Part shown: piece after piece, positions 1 through 8,774 of the stretch
Layout: the number at the start of each line of letters is the position of its first letter
Position numbering within the stretch: position 1 is the first letter of the stretch
Assembly: GCF_002234595.1 (NCBI RefSeq)
Contig: NZ_NMUL01000040.1
Location: 86,828 to 150,827, forward strand
Reading direction: 5' to 3'
Source: Amycolatopsis vastitatis
Lineage (GTDB): Bacteria; Actinomycetota; Actinomycetes; Mycobacteriales; Pseudonocardiaceae
DNA: 64,000 bases
Translations under genes and position numbers: made by a program
The notes under the pieces: generated by a model
Seen by the model: only the letters and a program-made list of their open reading frames with translations
What the model was told of the DNA's origin: nothing
Databases searched by the model: none

Positions 1-2075
1 GAGACCAGCTTGACCAGGCCGAGCTGGCCGATCCGGTCGACGTGCGTGCCGCCGCAGAGCTCGCGGGAGTACTCGCCCATGTCGACCACGCGGACGTCGT
101 TGCCGTACTTCTCGCCGAACAGCGCGACCGCGCCCAGCTCGAGGGCCTTGTCCTTGGTCGTGGTGTAGCTCTGCACCTCGACGTTGGTCTGGAGGTAGTC
201 GTTGACCTCCTCCTCGACCTCGGTCAGCACGTCCGAGGACACCGAGCCGGGCGTGGTGAAGTCGAACCGCATGCGGCCCGGCGAGTTCAGCGAACCCGCC
301 TGCGCCGCGCGCTTGCCGTAGGCGCCGCGGACGGCGGCGTGCACCAGGTGCGTCGCGGAGTGCGAACGCTCGATGGAGAGCCGGCGGTGCGCGTCGACCG
401 AACCGGTGAGCTTGGTGTCCAGGCCGACCTCGCCGTCGGTGACCTCGACGCGGTGCACGAACAGGCCGGGGACGATCTTCTGGACGTCCAGGACCTTCAG
501 CTCGACACCGTCGCCGAGCAGCACACCGGTGTCGGCGACCTGGCCACCGCTCTCGGCGTAGAACGGCGTCCGGTCGAGGACCAGCTCGGCCTTCTTGCCC
601 GCGGAGACGCTGCGGACCGGCTGCCCGTCTTCGAGCAGCGCGACGACCTTCGCCTCGGCCTGCAGGTCGGTGTAGCCGAGGAACTCGGTCTCGCCGTGCT
701 GCTCCAGGACCTTCCGGTACTCGGAGAGGTCGCCGTGGCCGGTCTTGCGGGCCGCCGCGTCCGCCTTCGCGCGGGTCCGCTGCTCGTTCATGAGCGTGCG
801 GAAGCCGTCCTCGTCGACGGTCAGGCCCTGCTCGGCCGCCATCTCGAGGGTCAGGTCGATCGGGAAGCCGTAGGTGTCGTGCAGCTGGAACGCCTTGTCA
901 CCGGCCAGCACGTCACCGCCGCCGCGCTTGGTCTCCTCGGCCGCCATGTCGAAGATGCGCGAACCGCTCGTCAGGGTCGAGAGGAACGCCTCCTCCTCGA
1001 TCCGGACGACCTCGTTGATGCGGTCGAAGCCGTCGACCAGCTCGGGGTAGGTCGGGCCCATGGTGTCGCGCACGACCTTCGCGAACTCCTGCAGCACCGG
1101 CTCCTGCACGCCCAGCAGGCGGGTGGAGCGGACGATGCGGCGCAGGAGCCGGCGCAGCACGTAACCGCGGCCGTCGTTGCCCGGGGTGACGCCGTCGCCG
1201 ATCAGCAGGACGCCGGTGCGGGCGTGGTCGGCGATCACGCGGAAGCGGACGTCGTCGGCGTGGTTCGAGCCGTAGCGGCGGCCGGAGAACTCCTCCGCGC
1301 GGCCGATCACCGGCCGCACGAGGTCCGTCTCGTAGACGTTCTCGACGCCCTGAAGGATCGTCGCGACGCGCTCGACGCCCATGCCGGTGTCGATGTTCTT
1401 CGCGGGCAGCTCGCCGAGGATCGGGAAGTCCTTCTTGCCGCTGCCCTCACCCCGGATGTTCTGCATGAACACGAGGTTCCAGATCTCGATGTAGCGGTCC
1501 TCGTCGACGACCGGGCCGCCCTCGCGGCCGTATTCCGGCCCGCGGTCGTAGTAGATCTCCGAGCACGGGCCGCACGGGCCCGGGATGCCCATCGACCAGA
1601 AGTTGTCGACCATGTCGCGCGCCTGGATGCGCTCGCCGGGCAGGCCGGTGAGCTTGCGCCACAGGCCCGCGGCTTCGGAGTCGTCCTCGTAGACCGTCGC
1701 CCAGATCCGGTCCGGGTCGAGGCCGAAGCCGCCTTCGCTCTGGGGCTTGGTGATCAGCTCCCAGGCGTACTCGATGGCGCCTTCCTTGAAGTAGTCGCCG
1801 AAGGAGAAGTTGCCGGCCATCTGGAAGAACGTGTTGTGCCGGGTGGTCTTGCCGACCTCGTCGATGTCCGGCGTGCGCACGCACTTCTGCACGGAGGTCG
1901 CGCGCGGGTACGGCGGCGGCGCCTCACCGAGGAAGTACGGCTTGAACTGCACCATGCCGGCGTTGACGAACAGCAGGTTCGGGTCGTCGAGGATCAGCGG
2001 CGCGCTGGGCACGCGCGTGTGCCCCTTGCCCTCGAAATGGCGCAGGAAACGATCGGTGATTTCGTGTGTGTCCAC
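1..2075 (-). CDS. alaS: alanyl-tRNA synthetase, partial (C-terminal end lies outside the window)
   Basis: Charges tRNA-Ala with alanine in the cytoplasm and edits mischarged Ser/Gly. The visible 691 residues of a family that is usually about 890 long contain the class II catalytic core (N-terminal HEITDRFLRHFEGKGH, NAGMVQFKPYF, then KTTRHNTFFQMAGNFSFGDY), the middle tRNA-recognition region and most of the editing domain, including the zinc-binding RSHSATHLVHAAVR and CGGTH signatures near the cut end. The start is the GTG at 2075 (VDTHEITDRF). It is the last gene of a DUF948-DUF6167-alaS run, an order common in actinobacteria. The identification is secure; the gene is truncated only by the window edge. 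Confidence 0.97.
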   Translation of the reverse strand, partial: MDTHEITDRFLRHFEGKGHTRVPSAPLILDDPNLLFVNAGMVQFKPYFLGEAPPPYPRATSVQKCVRTPDIDEVGKTTRHNTFFQMAGNFSFGDYFKEGAIEYAWELITKPQSEGGFGLDPDRIWATVYEDDSEAAGLWRKLTGLPGERIQARDMVDNFWSMGIPGPCGPCSEIYYDRGPEYGREGGPVVDEDRYIEIWNLVFMQNIRGEGSGKKDFPILGELPAKNIDTGMGVERVATILQGVENVYETDLVRPVIGRAEEFSGRRYGSNHADDVRFRVIADHARTGVLLIGDGVTPGNDGRGYVLRRLLRRIVRSTRLLGVQEPVLQEFAKVVRDTMGPTYPELVDGFDRINEVVRIEEEAFLSTLTSGSRIFDMAAEETKRGGGDVLAGDKAFQLHDTYGFPIDLTLEMAAEQGLTVDEDGFRTLMNEQRTRAKADAAARKTGHGDLSEYRKVLEQHGETEFLGYTDLQAEAKVVALLEDGQPVRSVSAGKKAELVLDRTPFYAESGGQVADTGVLLGDGVELKVLDVQKIVPGLFVHRVEVTDGEVGLDTKLTGSVDAHRRLSIERSHSATHLVHAAVRGAYGKRAAQAGSLNSPGRMRFDFTTPGSVSSDVLTEVEEEVNDYLQTNVEVQSYTTTKDKALELGAVALFGEKYGNDVRVVDMGEYSRELCGGTHVDRIGQLGLVKLV

Positions 2076-2148
2076 GGGTCAGTCCTAGTAGCTGGTGGCG
2101 AAGAACGGGGTCGGCGGCGACGGCGGAAGGGTTCCGGGCAGGCCCGGA

Positions 2149-2454
2149 TCAGCCCTCCGCCCGGCGAGCTCGCCGGACCGGGCGCCGGGCGGCGGCAGCG
2201 TGCCGTCCCTCGGCGCGGGGCGCCGTGACGCCCGTCCGCTCCTCGACCATGTCGTGCAGCTCCTGTTCCCGCTCGTTCATGCCCGCGCGCACCTCGGCGC
2301 CGAACGAACCGACGGCACCGGCCAGCTCGCGCACGGCTTCACCCAGGTTCGATGCTAACCCGGCCGGGGTGGCCTGACGAGCGGTTTCGGTGGCCTTGCG
2401 GGACAGCGCGACGCCGGCGACCACGCCGACGCCGAGCCAGAACAGCCGCCTCAT
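2149..2454 (-). CDS. DUF6167-type small membrane-anchored protein
   Basis: Small protein of 101 residues with one N-terminal hydrophobic segment (about residues 4-18, FWLGVGVVAGVAL) followed by a charged, helical, Ala/Arg/Glu-rich tail. This matches the DUF6167 proteins found just upstream of alaS in many actinobacteria; no activity is known. Its ATG at 2454 overlaps the stop codon of the upstream DUF948 gene by 4 bp (ATGA), so the two are translationally coupled. It lies 73 bp before alaS on the same strand and is probably cotranscribed with it. The C-terminal third is rich in Arg and looks disordered. Confidence 0.75.
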   Translation of the reverse strand: MRRLFWLGVGVVAGVALSRKATETARQATPAGLASNLGEAVRELAGAVGSFGAEVRAGMNEREQELHDMVEERTGVTAPRAEGRHAAAARRPVRRARRAEG

Positions 2455-2837
2455 TTGCCGGCCTTCCTCGCGGCCTTCAGGGCGCTCTTCTTCTTGCGCG
2501 CCCTGATCGCCTTGCTGAGCCCGTAGGACAGCGCCGCGGTCTTGACGAGCGGGCCGCCTAGCGTCGCGGTGAACACGGACGTCAGCGCGGAGACGTTGCC
2601 GGTGACCGCCTGCGCGTTCGCGGTGATCCCGTCGACCCGCTCGAGCTGGGTGTTGACGTGCGTGATCGTCTCGTTCGCGCCGATCAGCAGCGGATCGGTG
2701 TTGCTGTTGGTGCGCTCGATCGCCTCGGTGGCCGCGTCCAGCGTCTTGCCGAGCTTGATCAGCGGGATCGCCAGCAGGACGACCAGCACCACGAATGCTC
2801 CTGCGGCGATCAACGCGGCGATCTGCCCTGCCGACAC
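2451..2837 (-). CDS. DUF948 domain-containing membrane protein
   Basis: Protein of 128 residues with an N-terminal transmembrane helix (about residues 5-27, IAALIAAGAFVVLVVLLAIP) followed by an amphipathic heptad-like region (GKTLDAATEAIERTNSNTDP) and a basic C-terminus. This is the arrangement of DUF948 proteins, which resemble the membrane-proximal part of methyl-accepting proteins but have no established function. It is the first gene of the run leading to alaS and overlaps the next gene by 4 bp. The ATG at 2837 is preceded by GGAGGG, a good ribosome binding site. Confidence 0.8.
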   Translation of the reverse strand: MSAGQIAALIAAGAFVVLVVLLAIPLIKLGKTLDAATEAIERTNSNTDPLLIGANETITHVNTQLERVDGITANAQAVTGNVSALTSVFTATLGGPLVKTAALSYGLSKAIRARKKKSALKAARKAGK

Positions 2838-2965
2838 GGGCCCTCCTCGGTTCAGGGGTCGGGATGCCGACTGAGGTTACCGCCTGGCCGGGTCCCCGAC
2901 CGTGTCACCCCGCCCGGCCCCGAAAACGCCTCGCCCCGGCCGTCGCGGGGCGGTACACCTGGGCG

Positions 2966-3847
2966 ATGGGACACGACGACGGACCCGGCCGCCGCGTACT
3001 CGCCGGGCCGGCAGGCACGGCGGCCGACGTACTGACCGCGTTGCCCGGCGCCGACCTGACGACGGTCCAACTGGAGGTGGCGCGCCGCCGCGCGGACCGC
3101 CTGGCCGCGCCCGACGTGCTGCGCCGGCACCGGGACGACCGGTTCGTCGCGCCGAGCCCGCTGCCGTTCGCCGTGCTGCGGCGGGCCGAGGACGCGCTCT
3201 TGACCGCGGCTTCCGCGTTCGACCTGGTCGCGCTCGCGCCGCTGGTGCCGCTGGGCACGCACTCGGTGGTGACCGGGCTGGCGCAGCACCGGATGGTGCC
3301 CACCGGCCGCGGCACCGAGGTCGCCGCGGATCCGACGACCGGGCTGGCGCTGGAAGCGGCGGTCCGGCGCACGGGTCTCGCTCCGGTCCGGCTGGCGACG
3401 GTCCAGCGGGTGGTCCGCGCCCAGCACGTCGGCGGGGCCGGGCTGTACGCGCACTTTTCGCTGTTCGGCGCGGTGACTGCAGGCCGGGACACCGGCAACC
3501 TCGAGTTCGAGCGACGGCACGTCGCCGAGCACGCCCGGCTGATGGTGGCGGGGTGCCGGGCACTGGGCGCGTCCGCCGTCGAGCTGGCGGTGACCGTGCT
3601 CGACCCGCGTTTCGCGGACCTGCTCGACGCGGTGGACGTGCCGGTCCGGCCGTTCCCGGAGCGCGAAGGCGGCCGAGGCGGGTACTACGAGGGTCTCTGC
3701 TTCAAGGTGTACGCGTCCTTCGGCGGCGAACTCGCCGAAGTCGGCGACGGCGGCTTCACGCCGTGGACGCGCAAGCTCCTGGGCAACGCGAAGGAGCGGC
3801 TCATGACGAGCGGCCTCGGCGTCGACCGGCTCGCGACGCTCCTCTAA
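2966..3847 (+). CDS. uncharacterised protein with a HisRS/HisZ-like C-terminal signature
   Basis: Predicted soluble protein of 293 residues that I do not recognise with confidence. The C-terminal third carries RGGYYEGLCFKVYASFGG and ends GLGVDRLATLL, which resembles the GGRYDGL and GxGxERL (motif 3) elements of class II histidyl-tRNA synthetases and of HisZ, the regulatory subunit of ATP phosphoribosyltransferase. The N-terminal part has PLPFAVLRRAEDALLTAA and HRMVPTGRGTEVAADP, which do not match the HisRS active site closely. A catalytic synthetase role is therefore unlikely. The ATG at 2966 is chosen because upstream in-frame starts run into the DUF948 promoter region. It converges with the next gene and overlaps it by 4 bp at the 3' end. 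Confidence 0.55.
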   Translation: MGHDDGPGRRVLAGPAGTAADVLTALPGADLTTVQLEVARRRADRLAAPDVLRRHRDDRFVAPSPLPFAVLRRAEDALLTAASAFDLVALAPLVPLGTHSVVTGLAQHRMVPTGRGTEVAADPTTGLALEAAVRRTGLAPVRLATVQRVVRAQHVGGAGLYAHFSLFGAVTAGRDTGNLEFERRHVAEHARLMVAGCRALGASAVELAVTVLDPRFADLLDAVDVPVRPFPEREGGRGGYYEGLCFKVYASFGGELAEVGDGGFTPWTRKLLGNAKERLMTSGLGVDRLATLL

Positions 3848-4689
3848 CGCTCCTTGACGACCGCGCGGTAAAGCGCCGCCATGTCTTCGTCGCCGTGGCC
3901 CGCTTCGACCGCCGCTTCCAGGTGCTGCAGGACCGCCTTCGCGCCCGCCACGTCGACGTCGTCGCCCGCGGCTTCCACCACCAGCCGGGCGTCCTTCGCG
4001 GCCAGCCCGGCCGGGAACGCCGCCGGGTACTCGCCGGACAGCATCGCGGCGCCCTTGACGTGCGCGTAGCCGACGTCCAGCCCGCCGCCCTCGATCGTCT
4101 CCAGGAACAGCGCGGGGTCGAGGCCCAGCGCCCGGGCCAGGCCGAGGCTTTCGGCCGTGCCGTTGGTCAGCGCGAGCACCCAGGCGTTCATCACCAGCTT
4201 CAGGCGGCTGCCCCGGCCGGCCGGGCCGAGCCACTGCGTCTTCACGCCGACCGCGTCGAACACCGGCGTCGCCTTCGGGCGCGCCTCTTCCGGACCGGAC
4301 GCCAGGACCTGCAGCTGCGCCTGCTCGGCGGGCTGCCGGGTGCCGAGCACCGGCGCGTCGACGAACACCACGCCCGCCTGCTCGGCCGTGGCGGCCAGGC
4401 GGTCGGTCCAGTCGAGGCCGACCGTGCTCATCTGCAGCCACAACGTTCCCGAAGCAGGCGAAGCGGCTTCGAATGCTTCGGCGACGGCGGGGCCGTCGGC
4501 CAGCATCGTCACGAGGATGTCCGCGCCTTCGGCCGCCGACGCCGCCGAGTCCGCGATCGTCGCGACGTCAGCGAGGGGCTCGGCCTTTTCGCGGGTCCGG
4601 TTCCAGACCCGGACGTCGAGGCCCGCCTTGGCGATGTTGGCCGCCATCGGGGCGCCCATGATCCCGGTTCCGAGAAACGCGACAGTCAT
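3844..4689 (-). CDS. NAD(P)-dependent beta-hydroxyacid dehydrogenase (3-hydroxyisobutyrate dehydrogenase-like)
   Basis: Oxidoreductase of the 6-phosphogluconate/3-hydroxyisobutyrate dehydrogenase superfamily, 281 residues, the usual length. The N-terminal Rossmann loop is VAFLGTGIMGAPMA (GxGxMG), the substrate-binding segment is FVDAPVLGTRQPAEQAQLQVL, and the catalytic-lysine region is GRGSRLKLVMNAW (K near residue 166), followed by the helical C-terminal domain. The substrate cannot be read from the sequence; 3-hydroxyisobutyrate, tartronate semialdehyde and glyoxylate are typical for the family, and imine reductases are related. It stands alone, convergent with the gene to its left. Confidence 0.85.
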   Translation of the reverse strand: MTVAFLGTGIMGAPMAANIAKAGLDVRVWNRTREKAEPLADVATIADSAASAAEGADILVTMLADGPAVAEAFEAASPASGTLWLQMSTVGLDWTDRLAATAEQAGVVFVDAPVLGTRQPAEQAQLQVLASGPEEARPKATPVFDAVGVKTQWLGPAGRGSRLKLVMNAWVLALTNGTAESLGLARALGLDPALFLETIEGGGLDVGYAHVKGAAMLSGEYPAAFPAGLAAKDARLVVEAAGDDVDVAGAKAVLQHLEAAVEAGHGDEDMAALYRAVVKER

Positions 4690-4726
4690 GTCGCCATCGT
4701 GCCGAAGGCGCGCCGCGCCCGCGCGC

Positions 4727-5104
4727 TCAGTAGTCGCCGAGGAGGCAGAAGGGGTGGCCCGCCGGGTCGGCGTAGACGCGCCAGCCGCGGCCGCCGAGGT
4801 CCGGGTCGAGCAGGCGGCCGCCGTTCGCCAGGACCACGTGGTGCGACTCCCGGAAGTCGTCGACCTCGAAGTCGAGGTGGAACTGCTGGGGGGAGGCCGG
4901 GTCGGGCCAGCTCGGCGGCCGGTGGTCCGGCGCTCGCTGGAACCCCAGCACCAGGCCGTTCACGTGGAGGGTCGACCAGTCCTCGTCGACCCGCCAGCGC
5001 GGGTCGGGCCGGTCCACCTCGCCGCCGAGCAGCGCCTGGTAGAAGCGGGCGAGCACGACAGGTTCCGGACAGTCCAAGACGACGCACTGCAACGTCGCGG
5101 GCAC
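4727..5104 (-). CDS. VOC (glyoxalase/bleomycin-resistance) family protein
   Basis: Single VOC-fold protein of about 125 residues. It starts with ATLQCVVLDCPEPVVLARFYQ, has the mid-chain histidine of HLDFEVDDF, and ends VYADPAGHPFCLL, the usual C-terminal hairpin of glyoxalase-like proteins. The GTG at 5104 is preferred to the one at 5110 because an AGGAGG lies 7 bases before it. The family includes isomerases, dioxygenases and drug-binding proteins; the substrate here is not predictable. It lies 37 bp upstream of the dehydrogenase gene on the same strand and may be cotranscribed with it. Confidence 0.8.
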   Translation of the reverse strand: MPATLQCVVLDCPEPVVLARFYQALLGGEVDRPDPRWRVDEDWSTLHVNGLVLGFQRAPDHRPPSWPDPASPQQFHLDFEVDDFRESHHVVLANGGRLLDPDLGGRGWRVYADPAGHPFCLLGDY

Positions 5105-5251
5105 GGGCACGCCTCCTGCCGTCGCGCGGCCCTTCCGGCGTTCCGGGCCGCCTCAGGCCGCGAGCTTACGAAACGCGATGACCCCGGCACCGGCGGCCCG
5201 GGATCCGGCGAACGGTGTTCAACGCGGCGTGAAGCCCCCTTCACGCTGAGA

Positions 5252-6628
5252 TCACTGTCCGCGGATCGTCCGGCGCAGCTTCGGGACGCGCTCGGCGAGC
5301 GGGCGCTCGGCGCCGCGCTGTGTCGGCTCGTAGTAGTCCTTGCCCACCAGCTCGTCCGGCGGGTACTGCTGCGCCAGCACGCCTTCCGGCACGTTGTGCG
5401 GGTACCGGTAGCCCTGAGCGTTGCCCAGTTTCTTGGCTCCCGCGTAGTGCCCGTCGCGCAGGTGCGGCGGGACGGTGCCGGCCAGTCCGGCGCGGACGTC
5501 GGCCAGCGCGGCGTCGATGCCCGTCACCACCGCGTTGGACTTCGGCGCGGTCGCCAGGTGGATCGTGGCCTGGGCCAGCGCCAGCCGTCCCTCCGGCATG
5601 CCGATGAACTGCACCGCGTGCGCGGCCGCGACCGCCGCCTGCAGGGCCGTCGGGTCGGCCAGGCCGACGTCCTCGCTGGCGTGCACGACCAGCCGCCGGG
5701 CGAGGAACCGCGGGTCCTCCCCGGCCTCGATCATCCGGGCCAGGTAGTGCAGCGCGGCGTCCACATCGGACCCGCGGATCGACTTGATGAACGCGCTGAT
5801 CACGTCGTAGTGCTGGTCGCCGTCGCGGTCGTACCGCACCGCCGCCTTGTCCACAGTGGACTCGACGGTGGCCAGATCGATCGTCTTCGCCTCGGTGGCC
5901 GAAGCCGCGTCGGCCGCCGCCTCCAGCGCGGTGAGCGCGCGGCGCGCGTCCCCGCCCGCGAGCCGGACGAGGTGGGCGCGCGCGTCCTCGGTCAGCGTCA
6001 GCTCACCGCCGAGGCCGCGCTCGTCGGCCAGGGCACGCTCGATCAGCTCGGTGATGTCGGCGTCGGTCAGCGGGCGCAGCTGCAGCACGAGCGACCGCGA
6101 CAGCAGCGGGGACACGACCGAGAACGACGGGTTCTCGGTCGTCGCCGCGACGAGCAGCACGGTGCGGTCCTCGACCGCGCCGAGCAGCGCGTCCTGCTGG
6201 GTCTTGGAGAACCGGTGCACCTCGTCGATGAACAGCACGGTGTTCTCGGCGTTGTACTGACGGCGCCGCCGCGCCTCCTCGATGACCCCGCGCACTTCCT
6301 TGACGCCGGCCGAAAGCGCGGACATCGCGACGAACCGGCGGCCGGTGGCGATCGAGACCAGGTTGGCCAGCGTCGTCTTACCCGTGCCGGGCGGGCCGTA
6401 GAGCAGCACCGACGCCGGCGCGGCGCCCTCGACCAGCCGCCGCAGCGGCGCGCCTTCGCGCAGCAGGTGCTGCTGGCCGACGACCTCGCCGAGCGAACGC
6501 GGGCGCATCCGCACGGCCAGCGGCGAACTGGCCGGGTCCGCGTGCGGTTCCACGCCCGCGTTCGACCCCGTGCGCTCCGGCGGAGGCGCGATGTCGGCGT
6601 TCACGGTAAATAGCTCGTCCTGTGCCAC
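5252..6628 (-). CDS. rarA: replication-associated recombination protein RarA (AAA+ ATPase)
   Basis: AAA+ ATPase of the RarA/MgsA/WRNIP1 family, which acts at stalled replication forks and is related to clamp-loader subunits. The protein is 458 residues, close to the family length. Walker A is GPPGTGKTT (about residues 78-86), Walker B is LFIDEVHRF (about 132-140), sensor 1 is in VAATTENPSFSV, and the C-terminal oligomerisation domain includes SAFIKSIRGSDVDAALHYLARM and AGAKKLGNAQGYRYPHN, both diagnostic. The start is placed at GTG 6628 (VAQDELFTV), the usual N-terminus in actinobacteria; a GTG at 6649 is possible. It is transcribed divergently from the TetR gene. Confidence 0.93.
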   Translation of the reverse strand: MAQDELFTVNADIAPPPERTGSNAGVEPHADPASSPLAVRMRPRSLGEVVGQQHLLREGAPLRRLVEGAAPASVLLYGPPGTGKTTLANLVSIATGRRFVAMSALSAGVKEVRGVIEEARRRRQYNAENTVLFIDEVHRFSKTQQDALLGAVEDRTVLLVAATTENPSFSVVSPLLSRSLVLQLRPLTDADITELIERALADERGLGGELTLTEDARAHLVRLAGGDARRALTALEAAADAASATEAKTIDLATVESTVDKAAVRYDRDGDQHYDVISAFIKSIRGSDVDAALHYLARMIEAGEDPRFLARRLVVHASEDVGLADPTALQAAVAAAHAVQFIGMPEGRLALAQATIHLATAPKSNAVVTGIDAALADVRAGLAGTVPPHLRDGHYAGAKKLGNAQGYRYPHNVPEGVLAQQYPPDELVGKDYYEPTQRGAERPLAERVPKLRRTIRGQ

Positions 6629-6705
6629 ACCGATGACGTTAACCGACACCCCCGACAGAACCCCTTGCCGCGGTCCCCGGATCGGCGCTACCGTCGTGAT
6701 GACTG

Positions 6706-6733
6706 GTTGACCGAAAGTGCGATTCCGGTCAAC
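6706..6733. promoter_or_regulatory. candidate TetR operator overlapping a promoter
   Basis: A 28-bp imperfect palindrome. The left arm GTTGACCGAA is answered by TTCCGGTCAAC on the right. Counting inward from the ends the first 8 bases of each arm pair perfectly. It lies 38 bp upstream of the TetR start and between the divergent rarA and TetR genes, and its TTGACC could double as a -35 element. Autoregulation by the adjacent TetR protein is inferred. Confidence 0.55.
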
Positions 6734-6770
6734 AGGTCAAACGCTCAACGAGCCAGCAGGTGAACGACAC

Positions 6771-7466
6771 ATGAGCCATCCCAACCGCGAACGTGCCGAC
6801 CGCATCCTGGACGCGGCGGGCGAGCTGCTGCTGCGCATGGGCTACCGCAAGGTGGCGATCGACGACATCGCGCGCGCGGTCGGCATCGGCAAGGGCACCG
6901 TCTACCTGCACTGGCGCAACAAGGAGCTGCTGTTCCAGGCGCTGATGATGCGCGAATCGGCCGACCTCACCGACGAGATCCTGAGCGCGGTCAAGGCCGA
7001 CCCGGCGATGATCCTCCCGCACCGGATGATCTCGGCGTCGTTCCGCACCACCCATCGCCGTCCGCTGGTGATGGCGATGCTGCGCGGCAACGCCGAGATG
7101 TTCGGCTCGATGGGCGATCTCGCCCTGCGCAAGCAGCAGGACGAGCTGCGCGCGCAGTTCGAGGACACGATGCTGCGGCACGGCCTGGTCCGGACGGACG
7201 TGCCGAACCTGTCCTTCGCGATCAACGCCACGACGGTCGGCTTCTACTTCGGCGGAACGCTCACCGACGAGTTCGACGGCATCCCGCTGGAGGCGAGGGC
7301 GGACGCCCTCGCGCACGTCATCCGCACCGCTTTCGAGCCGGCCGGCGAGCCCGATCCCGAGGCGGTCGCGGAAGTGGCGGCGGAACTGGGTGCGGCGCTC
7401 GAAGAGCTCGTCGCGGGCTACCGGAACGGGATCTACGCACACGATCCCACCAGGGCACCCGGCTGA
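6771..7466 (+). CDS. TetR/AcrR family transcriptional regulator
   Basis: DNA-binding repressor of 231 residues. The N-terminal helix-turn-helix is typical: RILDAAGELLLRMGYRKVAI then DDIARAVGIGKGTVYLHWRNKELL (about residues 9-50). The C-terminal ligand-binding domain is divergent, as is normal for the family. The ATG at 6771 gives the canonical N-terminus MSHPNRERADRIL. The gene is followed after 34 bp by a cytochrome P450 on the same strand, and a palindromic operator candidate lies just upstream, so it probably controls itself and the P450. The inducer is unknown. Confidence 0.93.
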   Translation: MSHPNRERADRILDAAGELLLRMGYRKVAIDDIARAVGIGKGTVYLHWRNKELLFQALMMRESADLTDEILSAVKADPAMILPHRMISASFRTTHRRPLVMAMLRGNAEMFGSMGDLALRKQQDELRAQFEDTMLRHGLVRTDVPNLSFAINATTVGFYFGGTLTDEFDGIPLEARADALAHVIRTAFEPAGEPDPEAVAEVAAELGAALEELVAGYRNGIYAHDPTRAPG

Positions 7467-7500
7467 TCCCGGGGCCACACAGGGGAAAGAAGGGGCGGAA

Positions 7501-8712
7501 ATGACCACCACACTGGCGGACACCTGGGGACTCCACGCCTCCCAGTTCTGGCTGCGGGGGAAGCAGCCGGAAAACCGCGTCGAGTTCGCCGCGGAACTGG
7601 GGATGTGGAACGTCTACGGGCACCCGGAGATCGAGGAGATCCTCCGCGACCCGGCCACGTTCTCGTCCGACACGACCCGGCTGGTGCCGAAGGAGATGAT
7701 GCCGGACGCCGACCTCGAAGCGATGTCGGCGGGCAACCTCCTGCAGCTGGACCCGCCACTGCACAACAAGATGCGCAAGCTCGTCAGCCGCGCCTTCACG
7801 CCGAAGGTGGTGGCGGACCTCGAGCCGCGGATCGCCGCGATCACCCACGAGATGCTCGACGCCGTCACCACTCCCGGACGGCTGGAACTGGTCGAGGACC
7901 TGGCCTACCCGCTGCCGGTGATCGTGATCGCCGAGCTGCTGGGCGTCCCGGCGAGCGACCGGCACCTGTTCAAGGGCTGGGTGGACAAGATGTTCGAGTC
8001 CTCCGAGCAGCTTTCGCTGGTGAAGAAGGACGAAAAGCAGGACGAAGCGATCAAGAAGTCCTTGGAGGGCCAGAAGTCGCTCACCGACTACCTCGGCGTG
8101 CACGTCGACGAGCGGCGGAAGCAGCCGCGCGAAGACCTGCTGACGAAGCTGGTCGAAGCCGAGGTGGACGGCGAACGGCTGTCGCGCAACGAAGTCGTCA
8201 ACTTCGCCAACATCCTGCTGCTGGCCGGGCACATCACCACCACGATGCTGCTCGGCAACTCGGTGCTGTGCCTGGACACGCACCGGGAGTGGGACGAGCG
8301 GGCCCGCGCGGACCGGTCGCTCGTGCCGCCGGCGATCGAGGAGTCGCTGCGGTTCCTCACGCCGTTCGCGGCGGTGGCCCGCACGACCATGCGGGAGGTC
8401 GAGGTGGGTGGCGTCACCGTGCCCGCCGACCAGCTGCTGATGCTCTGGGTGGCGGCGGCCAACCGGGACGAGCGGGTGTTCACCGACCCGGGCACGTTCA
8501 CCCCGCTGCGCGATCCGAACCCGCACCTGGCCTTCGGCCGCGGTATCCACTTCTGCATCGGCGCGCCGCTCGCGCGGCTGGAGGGCCGGGTGGCACTGAA
8601 CATCCTGTTCGACCGCTACCCGGCGCTGCGCACGATCCCGGGTGAGCCGCCGAAGTTCCAGGTCAACCCGAACATGACCGGGGTGCGGGAGCTGCCGCTC
8701 ACCACGGCGTAG
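7501..8712 (+). CDS. cytochrome P450
   Basis: Haem-thiolate monooxygenase of 403 residues, soluble bacterial type, needing external ferredoxin and reductase. The K-helix ExxR is E281-S-L-R284, and the haem-binding loop FGRGIHFCIGAPLAR places the cysteine ligand at residue 352. The I-helix reads LLLAGHITTTMLLGN (about 239-253), so the acidic residue of the usual AGxE/DTT oxygen-activation motif is replaced by Ile. A subset of CYP107-like P450s shows a similar hydrophobic change. No ferredoxin gene lies nearby. A purine-rich ribosome binding site (AAGAAGGGG) precedes the ATG. It is probably under control of the upstream TetR regulator. The substrate is unknown. Confidence 0.95.
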   Translation: MTTTLADTWGLHASQFWLRGKQPENRVEFAAELGMWNVYGHPEIEEILRDPATFSSDTTRLVPKEMMPDADLEAMSAGNLLQLDPPLHNKMRKLVSRAFTPKVVADLEPRIAAITHEMLDAVTTPGRLELVEDLAYPLPVIVIAELLGVPASDRHLFKGWVDKMFESSEQLSLVKKDEKQDEAIKKSLEGQKSLTDYLGVHVDERRKQPREDLLTKLVEAEVDGERLSRNEVVNFANILLLAGHITTTMLLGNSVLCLDTHREWDERARADRSLVPPAIEESLRFLTPFAAVARTTMREVEVGGVTVPADQLLMLWVAAANRDERVFTDPGTFTPLRDPNPHLAFGRGIHFCIGAPLARLEGRVALNILFDRYPALRTIPGEPPKFQVNPNMTGVRELPLTTA

Positions 8713-8774
8713 GCCGGTTGCGCCCTGGGCGAACACCCTCGCCCGGGGCGCCCGGCTTGCCCGATGGTGGGACG

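Noticed and set aside
42..2228. A 728-codon frame on the plus strand opposite alaS.
   Set aside because: It is the antisense shadow of alaS with no domain content; low-complexity Val/Asp/Leu/Arg composition is typical of such shadows.
5210..5225. Second LexA box (CGAAC...GTTC) near the VOC gene.
   Set aside because: The spacing between half-sites is three bases instead of four and it is not placed at a promoter of a likely SOS gene.
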